Shown here: one piece after another, positions 37,241 to 47,763 of the stretch
Numbering within the stretch: position 1 is the stretch's first letter
Layout of the letters: the number at the start of each line of letters is the position of its first letter
Assembly (NCBI GenBank): GCA_947593515.1
Contig: CANQDQ010000001.1
Location: 62,001-126,000 of the forward strand
From: an uncultured Bacteroidales bacterium
GTDB lineage: Bacteria > Bacteroidota > Bacteroidia > Bacteroidales > UBA11471
Direction of reading: 5' to 3'
DNA: 64,000 bases
The notes under the pieces: generated by a model
The model's input: the letters and a program-made list of their open reading frames with translations, nothing else
The model's database searches: none
Told to the model about the DNA's origin: nothing
Translations under genes and position numbers: made by a program

Positions 37241-38476
37241 TTAATTGAAGGGCGGCAAATCTGTTGTTTGTTCACCCCACGGACATACGGTATATTGCAC
37301 GAAAAGGCGTCCAGCCACATCGTACACGGAATAGCTGTATATGCAGTTGCGCACGACGGGAATGATGCCGCCGGTCGGCTCGCCGTCGGAATACGGGGCG
37401 AAACGTATTACGGCATCGGCAGTCGCACCGGTATCGCCGTCGTCGAATGCCAGCTCGATATACGGCTCGACACCCGACGAATCGTCGGCTATCGTTTCCG
37501 GAAGATAGAGCCGATACGTAACGGTGTCGGCAGCCGGCACGACCGAAAAAGGCAGATAATCGACCGTATCGCCGGCAAGAGCGCCGCGTCGGGGATTGAA
37601 GATGTGCAGGTCGCCGGCGGCGGGATTTTCGGCAAGGCGCGCCATTTCCTGCCCGACACCTTCGTAATACTGCACTGCCGGTGAACCGTCGCCGCCGACA
37701 GCAACGGCGCTGCCGCCCTGCCACAAGACATCGGTATCGACCGTTACATCGCGCGGCGTACACCATGCCGTGCGAAGGGCATGACGCATATATACCGCAC
37801 GGGGAAGGGGCAGTGTCCGCGGCATCTTCACCTCGACTTTGGCAACGGATCGCAACAGCGACACGCAGCCGTCGAGAAAGACGACTTCGGAACGGCGCAG
37901 CTCCACACCCGAAAAACTTCCGACCCCGTACATGGGTATGCCGAAACGTCCGATTTCCGGCATCACGCCGACCGATTTTCCATCGACAACACGCACCATA
38001 ACAACCGACCGCCGGCGGTCGGCATCGGCGAGCGCCGAAAGCGATTCGCCCGCACGGAGCGTAACGGGCGGGGCATCGGCAGGGAAATTCGCCAAGACCG
38101 CGATCTTCACGCCTGCGGCAAATGCTTCGAGATATGCCTCCGACACCGCAGCCGAAATGCGATACACCCCCGACGTCCGATTATCGGGCGACACCGCCGA
38201 AAGATACAAACCCGAATCCGGTTCGGTAATTTCGAAAAGAAATTTTCCCGCACGGTCGAACACGAAAAGCCGCAGCCGGGCGGGGTCTATGTAGTTTTCA
38301 TCGGGTGTGCCACCGACGACGGAATATCCGCTCCCCGCCCCGATGCTTCTGTCGGCAGCCACAAGAAAACTTATCTGCATCGAGGCATCGGCGGCAACGG
38401 CAGGCTCATGCCCTTTCCGACAGGAAGTCGGAAGAAACGCCGCAAAAAGGCAAAGGAGAAGCGACAGCGGTTTCAT
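37241..38476 (-). CDS. FimB/Mfa2-like fimbrial anchor/tip lipoprotein
   Basis: MKPLSLLLCLFAAFLPTSCRKG lipobox; position directly after another Mfa2-like gene. Confidence 0.65.
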   Translation of the reverse strand: MKPLSLLLCLFAAFLPTSCRKGHEPAVAADASMQISFLVAADRSIGAGSGYSVVGGTPDENYIDPARLRLFVFDRAGKFLFEITEPDSGLYLSAVSPDNRTSGVYRISAAVSEAYLEAFAAGVKIAVLANFPADAPPVTLRAGESLSALADADRRRSVVMVRVVDGKSVGVMPEIGRFGIPMYGVGSFSGVELRRSEVVFLDGCVSLLRSVAKVEVKMPRTLPLPRAVYMRHALRTAWCTPRDVTVDTDVLWQGGSAVAVGGDGSPAVQYYEGVGQEMARLAENPAAGDLHIFNPRRGALAGDTVDYLPFSVVPAADTVTYRLYLPETIADDSSGVEPYIELAFDDGDTGATADAVIRFAPYSDGEPTGGIIPVVRNCIYSYSVYDVAGRLFVQYTVCPWGEQTTDLPPFN

Positions 38477-38486
38477 CGTCGGAATA

Positions 38487-39518
38487 TCATAAATCGACAT
38501 CGGGATTGAATATGACATGCCAATCGTTGATTTTCAACTGCCAGCAATACCAGCCACCCTGCGGTCGGTCGGCAAGAGAAAGCTCCACTTCGTAATCGTA
38601 TTCACGGTCGAGGTACTCCTGTTCGTCCATAGGCAGCTCGCGGTCTTTCGCCATAATCAGGTATTCGATAAGCGGCAGCGAAAAAAGCGTGTCGCCGCTC
38701 TGCCGGTCGGTAATGGTAAATCGGGCATCGAGCGAATGGTCGGCAAGCAGGCGCCCCGTCGAGAGTTCGACGAAAAGCGCTTGGCGAAAAGGGGCTTCGC
38801 CGCTTCTCACAGCAACGGAGTCGGTAGAAACGGCATAGGGAAGATACACCACTTTTTCCTGTCCGGGAAGTATAGAATTATCCCACTCCATACGACCGTT
38901 GCCGTCGGCAAGGGAAACGGCGTACCGTTCGGGGCTCAGGTCGGCAGCGGCATGAAACAGCTCGATGCGCAAACGATTGGTATTGCGCGTCAGATAAATG
39001 GGAATGGTGTAAAGTCCGGCGCGGTCGTGTATGCGATACGAAGTACAACCGTGAAACAGATGCTTCAAGGAAGCCGCGCAGCAGGGCGGCGCATCTTCCC
39101 TCTCTCTGTCGGCAACAAGCCGGCACGACAAATCTTCACGGACGGTGGCGGAATCGACCTCTGCCACCGCAAAACGGTCGTTGCCTTCGAGTCCGCACCA
39201 CGCCACGAAATCATAATCGCCCGGCGGCAGATTCACGGGCATGACGTAATGCCCCGTCGCCAGCGCATCGCCCGACTCCCGCTGCTCCGCCACCACCCGA
39301 CCGGTGGCGGCATCGCATATCGTCAGGCGCACCGATTCCACGTTTTCGGAAAAGACATCGACAAAATCCATGTTCTTATCGTAAATGAAACGCACCTGCC
39401 ACAGCGAGCGGCAGTCGCCTTCGCCATCGAATATCGACCCGCACGACAACGATACGGCGGGAAACGCCGCCACAAGCAGGCGCACCGCCGCACGCCGAAG
39501 AGCCGACAACCGTTTCAT
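38487..39518 (-). CDS. FimB/Mfa2 family fimbrial subunit
   Basis: Lipobox SLSCGS; LPPGDYDFVAWCGLEGNDRF; NRLRIELFHAAADLSPERYAVSLADGNGRMEWDN. Confidence 0.75.
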   Translation of the reverse strand: MKRLSALRRAAVRLLVAAFPAVSLSCGSIFDGEGDCRSLWQVRFIYDKNMDFVDVFSENVESVRLTICDAATGRVVAEQRESGDALATGHYVMPVNLPPGDYDFVAWCGLEGNDRFAVAEVDSATVREDLSCRLVADREREDAPPCCAASLKHLFHGCTSYRIHDRAGLYTIPIYLTRNTNRLRIELFHAAADLSPERYAVSLADGNGRMEWDNSILPGQEKVVYLPYAVSTDSVAVRSGEAPFRQALFVELSTGRLLADHSLDARFTITDRQSGDTLFSLPLIEYLIMAKDRELPMDEQEYLDREYDYEVELSLADRPQGGWYCWQLKINDWHVIFNPDVDL

Positions 39519-39538
39519 ACCGCCGTATCGTTCAAGAG

Positions 39539-41701
39539 TTAAAGAGGTTTCAAATCGACATTCTGCTCGATGATATTCCACGGCATGATATGAATATCGA
39601 AGCTGATATACTGATCATCGGGATTGAAATTGGGGACGATGGGGTCCGTGTCTTTGTGTACGGGTTCGCCGATACCCGTAACGCTATTGACCACAATGCG
39701 ATACCAATGGTTGCGCACCACGCCGTAAGTACCCACCTGTTGATTGCCCTCGCCGGTCGTCGGGCGGATATAGTGCTGTATGGGTATGACGTAATACATA
39801 CGACCGCCGGCATAACACTGCGCCGGAGCAATATAGGCATAAATGTAATTTATGAAATTGTCGGGGTCGGTATCGTCATTGTCCCACTGTTCAAAATCGA
39901 TGGTATATTCGTAACATACTTTTTCATCGTAGTCCGAACCGGCGCTTTCCCTTTTGACAATGCTCTTGCCGGAGGGATTGCTGTTGAAAAAACGAATATC
40001 CTGTTTCGGTTTCAGCAGCACCATTCCGTCGGAACGCCAATCGGTATCGACGGTAAAATCGTCGATGGTCGCCTTGCGGGCGGCTGTCAATTCGTCGCTC
40101 GTCCGGCATACCCACAAACTGTCGGGCGCTTTCGTGGCATCGGTGCGGCGGGCAAGCGCCATATTCAACATTTCCAATGCCAATTGCTTGTAACCGTTCA
40201 GGGTATAAAACACGCCGGCGACCCGATACTTGTCGGCTACGGCGCTGAAATATTCGCTTTCGGTAAGATTCTTCCCTATCAACTCGGTTTCTTTGGTTGT
40301 TACCTCCACGCTTTTTTCGGGATAAGCCTTAGCGACAGGCGTATCGAACAGAAGCTGTGCTGCAACGACGACATGGGTGGCGGCTGTCAGATAACGACGC
40401 CCTTGCAGGTTGTCGCCGCCAATGGTGTTTTCGGTGCAGTATTTCACCTGCGTCGAACCGAGCAGCGTACCGTTTTTCCACGCATTAACACCCGAAAACT
40501 CCTCGCCGGCATAGCGGATATTGGCATAACTTTTATAGGAAAGCGACCACGCCGAACCGTCGGACTGCGTAAAGCCTTCGACCCGATTGCCGCCGCTCAT
40601 ATATCCTTTCTTGTCGATGCCACGCCGGCTCTGCGTCGGATAATGCCCGTCGCCGTAATGGTTGTCTATCGCCCAGTACGAGCGGAAATTCTCGGCATCA
40701 TTCCAGCCGGTGAAATATTCCTCCGGCGTGCCGGTACCGTTATAAGGCGGCATATAGTCGCCATGCTCCGAGACATACGGCGCAATGGCTTTCAGACGCG
40801 ACATACTCGGCGCCGTACCATTGACACTCCACCCGTGAATGCGCACCTTGTAAGGCATCTCTCCGGTGGCGACGGCATACGAGCCGTTATCGCCGCGCCA
40901 CAACGCCACAGTCTTTTCTTTCGGCGTATAGACGACGGCGTCGAGCGACTTTTTCTGATTTTCGAAAGAAACCTCCCCGTCATTCACCTTGAAACGGGTT
41001 TCGACCTTAGCCGCCATACGCTCCACGTGGGCGACTGCCGGAGCGGCAAGCGCTTCGGTTTCGGTCGGCTTCATTTTGTCTTCGACATTCGTCGTGAAGA
41101 CGACTTTGTTTTCGGCATCGGCATACACCGAATTGCTCATGGTCAGGTAAGGCGTGTTGTCCACCTGTATGTGAAAAGCATTTTCGCCGTCGTCGTCGCC
41201 GCGTACCGAAGCGGCATACGTCCACATATCGGGTTTCGACTGGTCCATGACGGGCAATGCCGTATGGTTGCCGTTGAGTACGATAATGGCGTCGGTCGGC
41301 TGCTTTTGGGTGTTGGGCACGGTAAAAACGATGTTGGCGAGCGAAATGCACTTGCCGCCGTTCTCGTCGTCGGTTTCCAGATTTTCGAGGTGAATGTCGT
41401 TTTTGTCCGCCTCGGCATAATAAAGGTATTCTCCCTTTCCGACGCTGTTGTCGAAAAAGACGATGAAAGCGCAATCGACAGCCTGCTCTGCCGCCAGACC
41501 TTCATCGAACGACGTACTCGGCTGGTCTTCACCCCAAGCACGGGTAACGTCGGAGCCATTGGATAGAATGCGAAACGCTATGTAGGAATCGTTTGTTGCA
41601 GCAACATCATTGCTGCCGGAAACAGGGGCTGTCGTTTCATCGGAACAGGCGGCACAGCCGAACATCGCGGCTATCGTCCACCACCATAATTTCTTTTTCA
41701 T
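39539..41701 (-). CDS. Mfa1-family fimbria major subunit-like lipoprotein
   Basis: Lipobox MFGCAACSDE; VERMAAKVETRF; C-terminal VVRNHWYRIVVNSVTGIGEP...FDIHIMPWNIIEQNVDL. Confidence 0.78.
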   Translation of the reverse strand: MKKKLWWWTIAAMFGCAACSDETTAPVSGSNDVAATNDSYIAFRILSNGSDVTRAWGEDQPSTSFDEGLAAEQAVDCAFIVFFDNSVGKGEYLYYAEADKNDIHLENLETDDENGGKCISLANIVFTVPNTQKQPTDAIIVLNGNHTALPVMDQSKPDMWTYAASVRGDDDGENAFHIQVDNTPYLTMSNSVYADAENKVVFTTNVEDKMKPTETEALAAPAVAHVERMAAKVETRFKVNDGEVSFENQKKSLDAVVYTPKEKTVALWRGDNGSYAVATGEMPYKVRIHGWSVNGTAPSMSRLKAIAPYVSEHGDYMPPYNGTGTPEEYFTGWNDAENFRSYWAIDNHYGDGHYPTQSRRGIDKKGYMSGGNRVEGFTQSDGSAWSLSYKSYANIRYAGEEFSGVNAWKNGTLLGSTQVKYCTENTIGGDNLQGRRYLTAATHVVVAAQLLFDTPVAKAYPEKSVEVTTKETELIGKNLTESEYFSAVADKYRVAGVFYTLNGYKQLALEMLNMALARRTDATKAPDSLWVCRTSDELTAARKATIDDFTVDTDWRSDGMVLLKPKQDIRFFNSNPSGKSIVKRESAGSDYDEKVCYEYTIDFEQWDNDDTDPDNFINYIYAYIAPAQCYAGGRMYYVIPIQHYIRPTTGEGNQQVGTYGVVRNHWYRIVVNSVTGIGEPVHKDTDPIVPNFNPDDQYISFDIHIMPWNIIEQNVDLKPL

Positions 41702-41915
41702 CTCGATTCATTTTTATAATTACACATTTCCAAGATTCAAAATTTCGTTCCTGCCCTACGACAGTTTTGCGTCATATCTAACGGGTTCGTTCCATAAAAG
41801 TTTGACGCCCGCAAGCAGTTTGAATATTATTTGGAATTGTTACGGAAATTTATTTTACCAATTTTTTTTGCCTTTTTTCCGTCGATTTCTATTTTATATT
41901 TCAAGTTATTTTCCA

Positions 41916-41923
41916 TACATTTG
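41916..41923 (+). promoter_or_regulatory. -7 box (TACATTTG) for yicC-gmk-nadD operon
   Basis: TACATTTG 85 nt upstream of yicC start. Confidence 0.4.
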
Positions 41924-42007
41924 TAATTGCAAACTACATTTTCTCCCCGTCAGAAAAGAGAAAAATTTTCGTACAGACTGATTTACGGATTAAAAGAACA
42001 CAAACGC

Positions 42008-42877
42008 ATGATTTATTCCATGACCGGTTTCGGCAAAGCGACAGCCGAATTTCCCCACCGAAAAATAACCGTCGAAATAAAATCGCTGAACAGCAAACAA
42101 CTCGATCTCGCCATGAAAGTGCCTCAAATCTACAAAGACACGGAAATGGAAATACGCAACGAAATAGCCCGACGGCTGGAACGCGGGAAAGTGGATTTTT
42201 TCATTCAGGTCGAGAACAAAGCGACAAACGACACCGCCCAACTCAACACCGACGTCATAAAGGGGTATTACACCCAACTGCAAAAAATGGCGGACACGCT
42301 GCAAATACCGCAGCCTGCCGACTGGTTTCAGACGCTGCTGCGCCTGCCCGACGCCCTGAAAAGCGATCCGACGGAAATAGATGAAAACGAAAGGCACGCC
42401 GTCATGGCTGCCGTGCACGAAGCCATCGACAAACTGATGGATTTCCGTGCACAAGAGGGTGCCATGCTGCAAAAACTTTTCACGGAAAAAATCTACAACA
42501 TCGCCCGACTGCTCGACGAGGTGGCTCCCTACGAACAGGAACGCATCGAGAAAATAAAAAAACGCATCGTCGAAGCGTTGGAAAAAATCGGCTTCGACTA
42601 CGATAAAAACCGCATGGAGCAGGAGATGATTTTCTATATCGAGAAACTCGATATAAACGAAGAAAAAAACCGGCTCGACAATCACCTGAAATATTTTCGC
42701 GAAACGATGGAAGGAAACTGCGGACAAGGCAAGAAATTGGGATTCATCGCACAGGAAATGGGGCGTGAAATCAATACGATGGGCTCGAAAGCCAATCATG
42801 CCGAGCTGCAAAAAATCGTCGTCCGCATGAAAGACGAGTTAGAGCAAATCAAAGAGCAGATACTCAATGCCATGTAA
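42008..42877 (+). CDS. YicC/YloC family endoribonuclease
   Basis: MIYSMTGFGKATAEFPHRKITVEIKSLNSKQLDLAMKVP; GQGKKLGFIAQEMGREINTMGSKANHAELQKIVV. Confidence 0.93.
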   Translation: MIYSMTGFGKATAEFPHRKITVEIKSLNSKQLDLAMKVPQIYKDTEMEIRNEIARRLERGKVDFFIQVENKATNDTAQLNTDVIKGYYTQLQKMADTLQIPQPADWFQTLLRLPDALKSDPTEIDENERHAVMAAVHEAIDKLMDFRAQEGAMLQKLFTEKIYNIARLLDEVAPYEQERIEKIKKRIVEALEKIGFDYDKNRMEQEMIFYIEKLDINEEKNRLDNHLKYFRETMEGNCGQGKKLGFIAQEMGREINTMGSKANHAELQKIVVRMKDELEQIKEQILNAM

Positions 42878-42881
42878 CGCC

Positions 42882-43451
42882 ATGTCGAAAGGGAAACTCA
42901 TCATCTTTTCAGCGCCGTCCGGTTCCGGAAAATCGACCATAATCAACTACCTGCTCACGCAGCATCTGAATCTGGCATTCTCCATATCCGCCACCTCGCG
43001 CGCCCCGCGCGGGAGCGAACGCGACGGCGTGGAATACTATTTCCTCACACCCGACGAATTTCGCCGCCGCATCGCCGCCGGCGACTTTCTCGAATACGAG
43101 GAGGTGTATGCCGACAAATTCTACGGCACGCTCAAAAGCGAAGTGGAACGGTTGACGACGGCAGGCAAAAACGTGCTGTTCGATGTCGATGTGGTCGGCG
43201 GACTTAACATCAAACGTTTCTACGGCGAACGGGCGTTGTCGGTATTCATACAGCCGCCGAGCCTCGCAGAGCTGCGCCGACGGCTGGAACACCGCGCCAC
43301 CGATGCGCCCGAAGTGATAGAAAGCCGGCTGGCGAAAGCGGAATATGAATTGAGCTTCGCCCCGAAATTCGACCGCATTGTGGTAAACGACGAACTCGAC
43401 CGCGCCCGTCAGGAGGTATTGTCGGTCGTCCGAAATTTTTTAGCCGAATAG
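42882..43451 (+). CDS. gmk: guanylate kinase
   Basis: LIIFSAPSGSGKSTIINYLL; ATSRAPRGSERDGVEYYFLT. Confidence 0.94.
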   Translation: MSKGKLIIFSAPSGSGKSTIINYLLTQHLNLAFSISATSRAPRGSERDGVEYYFLTPDEFRRRIAAGDFLEYEEVYADKFYGTLKSEVERLTTAGKNVLFDVDVVGGLNIKRFYGERALSVFIQPPSLAELRRRLEHRATDAPEVIESRLAKAEYELSFAPKFDRIVVNDELDRARQEVLSVVRNFLAE

Positions 43452-43458
43452 TAGCGCC

Positions 43459-44040
43459 ATGAAAAAAGTCGGATTCTTTTCGGGTTCGTTCAATCCCATA
43501 CACAACGGGCACATCGCCATAGCCGAATATATGGTCGGCACAGGCGGGCTCGACGAGGTATGGTTCAGCGTTACGCCGCAGAATCCTGTGAAACGGGAAT
43601 GCGACCTGCTCGACGACGGCAAGCGGCAGGAGATGGTGAAACTCGCCATAGCCGGCAACAAATGCTTCCGCCTATGCGACGTGGAGCAGCATCTGCCCCG
43701 CCCTTCTTACACGATTACGGCATTGCAGCGGCTCGAAAGGGAATATCCCGACACGGAATTTCATCTGCTTATCGGCTCGGACAACTGGGCGATATTTCCC
43801 CGTTGGAAAGAGAGCAAAAAAATCATCGCCGACTACCGGATAGACATATACCCGCGCCCGGGCTATCCGGTCGATGCGGCGGCGCTGCCGCCGTCGGTAC
43901 GGCTCACGGACGCGCCGATGACCGACATTTCATCGACCGCCATACGGGCGCACATCGCGGCAGGGAAGCCGGCGGAACAGTGGATTCCTCCGACGGCATG
44001 CCGCTATATCATGGAACACGACCTCTATAAAAACAGATAG
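43459..44040 (+). CDS. nadD: nicotinate-nucleotide adenylyltransferase
   Basis: VGFFSGSFNPIHNGHIAIAEYM; LIGSDNWAIFPRWKE; ISSTAIRAHIAAGK. Confidence 0.93.
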   Translation: MKKVGFFSGSFNPIHNGHIAIAEYMVGTGGLDEVWFSVTPQNPVKRECDLLDDGKRQEMVKLAIAGNKCFRLCDVEQHLPRPSYTITALQRLEREYPDTEFHLLIGSDNWAIFPRWKESKKIIADYRIDIYPRPGYPVDAAALPPSVRLTDAPMTDISSTAIRAHIAAGKPAEQWIPPTACRYIMEHDLYKNR

Positions 44041-44042
44041 AA

Positions 44043-44669
44043 ATGGACGAATATATATACGCGAAAAACAGCGTGGAATTTATCACCGTAGGAGTGGAAT
44101 TTTGCGCATTTGCAGAAAGAGTGCAGGACACGACGGCGGAGGAGTTTACATCGACCGCCGTCAAACTGCTCCCGCTGCTCTACTTGAAAGCGACGCTGCT
44201 CCCCGAAAGCGACGAAGACTACTATTCCGACATTCCCGAACGATTCGTCTCGGAAGAGGCTTACGAATACCTGCGCCGAAACATCGAATACATCTTGGGC
44301 GAAAAAGACGCCTACCTGCTCATACAGAACGACGACACGGCATACAACGACCAGCCCTTTGCCGCAAGCATCGCCGAAGACCTCGCCGATGTGTATCAGG
44401 CAGTGAAAGACTGCGTGTCGGCTTACCGCACGGAAAACGAAGATTCCATGCGGACGGCGCTGAGTACGTGCCGCGAAGATTTCATCGCCTATTGGGGAGC
44501 CAAACTGTTGAACGCACTCGGCGCCCTGCACCGCATCTGTTTTGCGACCGAGTGCGAGGACGAATACGAATGCGAACATCACCACCATCACTACGAAGAA
44601 GAAAACTTCTACCAAAGACGCCAATCGGCATGGCAGGACGATGATGAAGATGCCGACAGATGGTTGTAA
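44043..44669 (+). CDS. DUF5063 domain-containing protein
   Basis: AKNSVEFITVGVEFCAFAERV...LLPLLYLKATLLP; acidic/His-rich C-terminus. Confidence 0.8.
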   Translation: MDEYIYAKNSVEFITVGVEFCAFAERVQDTTAEEFTSTAVKLLPLLYLKATLLPESDEDYYSDIPERFVSEEAYEYLRRNIEYILGEKDAYLLIQNDDTAYNDQPFAASIAEDLADVYQAVKDCVSAYRTENEDSMRTALSTCREDFIAYWGAKLLNALGALHRICFATECEDEYECEHHHHHYEEENFYQRRQSAWQDDDEDADRWL

Positions 44670-45325
44670 AAAAGAAATTCATCACCATGACACAAATCGA
44701 CAAAGCCACCATAGCTGAAATGGAAATCATCAAATTTCCGGGAAAAATCGTCGTCGTCGATACCGAAGGCGATGCCGAAAGGGCTCTCGGAGAATTGAGA
44801 AAAGAAACGGTCGTAGGCTTCGATACGGAAACGCGCCCCTCGTTCAAAAAGGGGACGTCGCACCGCGTATCGCTGGTGCAGATTTCCACGTGGGACACCT
44901 GCTACCTCTTCCGCCTTTGCAAAATAAACACGATAGCTCCCGTCAAACAGCTGCTGGAATCTACCAGTCTTCTGAAAATCGGACTTTCGCTGAAAGACGA
45001 CTTTCTGGCGTTGCGCCGCTTCGGGAGCATCGAGCCGCACCGCTACCTCGAATTACAGCGCTACGTCGGAGTTTTCGACATCGAGGATATGAGCCTTCAA
45101 AAAATTTACGCGCTGCTTTTCGGCAAAAAAATTTCCAAAGGGCAGCAACTCTCCAACTGGGAGGCGGAATCGCTCACGCCCGCACAACAAGCCTACGCCG
45201 CCACCGATGCGTGGGCTTGTCTGCACATATACAGAGCTTTGCGGGGCGAATCGCCCGCCGGCGTCTATCCGCTGGTATTTCCCGTAGAAAAACATATCGA
45301 CGAAAAACCGTTCATACAAAAATAG
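44660..45325 (+). CDS. 3'-5' exonuclease (DEDD, RNase D-like)
   Basis: VVGFDTETRPSFKKG; SLKDDFLALRRF; AYAATDAWACLHIY. Confidence 0.9.
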   Translation: MVVKKKFITMTQIDKATIAEMEIIKFPGKIVVVDTEGDAERALGELRKETVVGFDTETRPSFKKGTSHRVSLVQISTWDTCYLFRLCKINTIAPVKQLLESTSLLKIGLSLKDDFLALRRFGSIEPHRYLELQRYVGVFDIEDMSLQKIYALLFGKKISKGQQLSNWEAESLTPAQQAYAATDAWACLHIYRALRGESPAGVYPLVFPVEKHIDEKPFIQK

Positions 45326-45332
45326 CCGTCCG

Positions 45333-45548
45333 ATGAAAAAATCCTACAACCTTATCCCGCTCGTCCTGCTTGTCTATATGATAGTCATGTCTGTCATAGG
45401 GTGGAAACAGTTTGCGGACAAACCGCTCGAATTCGGTGCCATCATCGCGGCAGAGATAGGAATTATCGTGCTGCTGCGGTTCGTGCTACGCAAGCGGTAC
45501 AAATTCCGCGAGGAGATGAAACGGCAAAAAAACGACCCTTCCGCATGA
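45333..45548 (+). CDS. Small membrane protein, unknown function
   Basis: 71 aa with two hydrophobic segments, 8 nt after exonuclease stop. Confidence 0.55.
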   Translation: MKKSYNLIPLVLLVYMIVMSVIGWKQFADKPLEFGAIIAAEIGIIVLLRFVLRKRYKFREEMKRQKNDPSA

Positions 45549-45557
45549 AAGGGTCGT
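45532..45557. terminator. Hairpin overlapping the stop codon of 45333..45548
   Basis: acgaccctt-ccgcatga-aagggtcgt. Confidence 0.5.
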
Positions 45558-45605
45558 CCGTGTGAAAACCGGAGCACAAAGCGGCGCCGATATGTCTTAA
45601 TAGCT

Positions 45606-46469
45606 TTATTCACCGAAACAGCGCGACACAAAAGGAAGCATCGTGTAGAGGGCAGTGTGCCAATAGTCCCAAAAGTGCCACCCGTCGCGCACACGCAATT
45701 CGGCCGGTATGTGTTTTTCCCGCATCGCCATATAAAAATCGAGGTTGCACTGCAACAGGAAATCGTCGTCGCCGCAATCGAGAAACCAGCGCACCGAGCG
45801 CCACGCTTCTGCCTGCTTCTCATCGGCATTTCTCAACAGGCGGAGCGGAGAGAGTTCGACCATCGAATTATGGGTATAAAACTCCTTGTCGCTGCGGTAT
45901 TTTTCACGCGGCGACTCCGGTTCGTCGAGCCACGCGCTCATGGCGTAGGCAGCACAGAAAAGGTCGGTGTGCCGCTGGGCATACGACACGGTGCCGCCGC
46001 CACCCATCGACAAACCGCTCAGGGCGCGGTGTTCGCGGTCAGCCTGCACATTGTATTTCGCTTCGACGGCGGGCATAAACTCCTTAAAAAAGAAATCTTC
46101 GTAATTCCAATTCGGGACATTGAAGTAACCGCAATTGGTACCTACGACATCGCTGGTGCCGGCTTGCGGCATGACGATGACCATTTTCCGGCTTTCGCCC
46201 GAACGCATCAGACGGTCGGCAACTTCGCTCATCGTACCTTTGCGCGTCCACGCGAAACAATCGTCGCTCAACCCGTGCAGCAAATAGAGTACGGGATATT
46301 TCACCGTTTTGTCTTCGGGGTTGAATCCATCGGGCAGATAGACCAGAAAAGGCATATCGCACCCGAGTATGCGACTCGTTATCGAATCTTTCACGATTTT
46401 GGAGGCAAAAGCGTTTGCCGGCAAAAGGAATGCCGATAGCAGGCATAGAATTTTCAAGCAGTTTTTCAT
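45606..46469 (-). CDS. Secreted alpha/beta hydrolase, esterase D/feruloyl-esterase-like
   Basis: Signal peptide; YPVLYLLHGLSDDCFAW; RALSGLSMGGGG. Confidence 0.85.
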   Translation of the reverse strand: MKNCLKILCLLSAFLLPANAFASKIVKDSITSRILGCDMPFLVYLPDGFNPEDKTVKYPVLYLLHGLSDDCFAWTRKGTMSEVADRLMRSGESRKMVIVMPQAGTSDVVGTNCGYFNVPNWNYEDFFFKEFMPAVEAKYNVQADREHRALSGLSMGGGGTVSYAQRHTDLFCAAYAMSAWLDEPESPREKYRSDKEFYTHNSMVELSPLRLLRNADEKQAEAWRSVRWFLDCGDDDFLLQCNLDFYMAMREKHIPAELRVRDGWHFWDYWHTALYTMLPFVSRCFGE

Positions 46470-46512
46470 GACTTAATAATTAATAATGTATATTCGAGAA
46501 TTTTCTTTCGAT

Positions 46513-47730
46513 TCAATTGCCGGCGTCTTGCGGCAAATCGCCCCGCCGCAGCGTGATGCAGGTAATTTCGGGCGACATACCGATGCGCACGGGCAATCCG
46601 ACATAGCCCAGTCCGCGATTGACATAGAGGTATTGCGTGCCGTCGCGATACAAGCCTTCCCATTCGTCGAAAAGCCACGACGAGGGCGACCAACGGAAAC
46701 GCCCTCGCGCCACACCGCTCTGTCCGGCATGGGTGTGCCCCGCAAGGGTAAGGTCGATAAAGGGATAGTCGAGCACCTCTCTGCGCCAATGCGTCGGATC
46801 GTGCGAAAGCAAAACGGTGAAGCGCGTCGTATCAAGACCCGACAGGGCAAGCGGCAAATTGCCGTACCGGCGGAAAGGCGGCTTACCGACATTTTCGACG
46901 CCGACGAGTTGCAATGCGGTATCGCCTGCCGCCACAAGACGCGATTCGTTGAGCAGCAAGTCGAACCCGCAGGCGCGGATACCGGCTTTCGTGCGTGCCA
47001 GATTTTCGCGCCACTGCGCCGGCGTATCCCAACGGTGATAGTCGCCGTAATCGTGGTTTCCGAGTATGGCATACACGCCGCAAGGCGCTTGCAGACGGCT
47101 GAACGTTTCGATGATGCGCGGCGTTATTTCGTCGGAAATATTGTTTACGAAATCGCCGGTAAAGACTACCACATCAGCATGACAGGAGTCGATGAGCGCA
47201 ACGGTTTTTTCGAGCGTGCCGGTGCAACTGCCCCAATTGCCGATGTGGGCGTCGGAAAACTGTACGATGCGGAATCCGTCCAACTGTTCGGGTACACGGG
47301 GCGAAGTTACCGTTACATTCTCGACGTGCACTGCCGTCCGCCCCACAAAGGCGCCGGACAAAAAGAGTAGCACCCCCAACGCGGCAACCGTCAAGCCGAT
47401 GTAGGAAAACACCCGCGTGCGCAGACGGAACAGCCGGCAGACGCCTTTTCCGAGTGCATCGAACAAGACGAAAAAGAGTTTCGGAATGTAGATGAGGACG
47501 TAGAGCCACAACAGCCACATCACCGCCACCATAGCCTTATAGCCGGAAAGGACGGGCAGGAAAAAACAAAAGAAAAGCAGCAGCAAAGCAAAGAATGCCG
47601 ATGGCAGCCAATAGGCGGTTTTCCGCACGCGGTCGAAACGAATGCGCGACCGCAGCCGTCCATAAATCCACCCGTCGGCAATGACAATGATTGCCAAAGC
47701 AAGGATTACCGGAACAAGGAAGAATCTCAT
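46513..47730 (-). CDS. Membrane-anchored metallophosphoesterase
   Basis: IVQFSDAHIGNWG; VVFTGDFVNN; AILGNHDYGDY; LSHDPTHW; LAGHTHAGQ. Confidence 0.92.
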   Translation of the reverse strand: MRFFLVPVILALAIIVIADGWIYGRLRSRIRFDRVRKTAYWLPSAFFALLLLFFCFFLPVLSGYKAMVAVMWLLWLYVLIYIPKLFFVLFDALGKGVCRLFRLRTRVFSYIGLTVAALGVLLFLSGAFVGRTAVHVENVTVTSPRVPEQLDGFRIVQFSDAHIGNWGSCTGTLEKTVALIDSCHADVVVFTGDFVNNISDEITPRIIETFSRLQAPCGVYAILGNHDYGDYHRWDTPAQWRENLARTKAGIRACGFDLLLNESRLVAAGDTALQLVGVENVGKPPFRRYGNLPLALSGLDTTRFTVLLSHDPTHWRREVLDYPFIDLTLAGHTHAGQSGVARGRFRWSPSSWLFDEWEGLYRDGTQYLYVNRGLGYVGLPVRIGMSPEITCITLRRGDLPQDAGN

Positions 47731-47763
47731 AATCGAACGTCCGAATTTCTTGTAACAACGCTT

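Noticed and set aside
39590-41566. 658-aa plus-strand ORF opposite the Mfa1-like gene
   Set aside because: Antisense shadow; the minus-strand frame has a lipobox and recognisable fimbrillin features.
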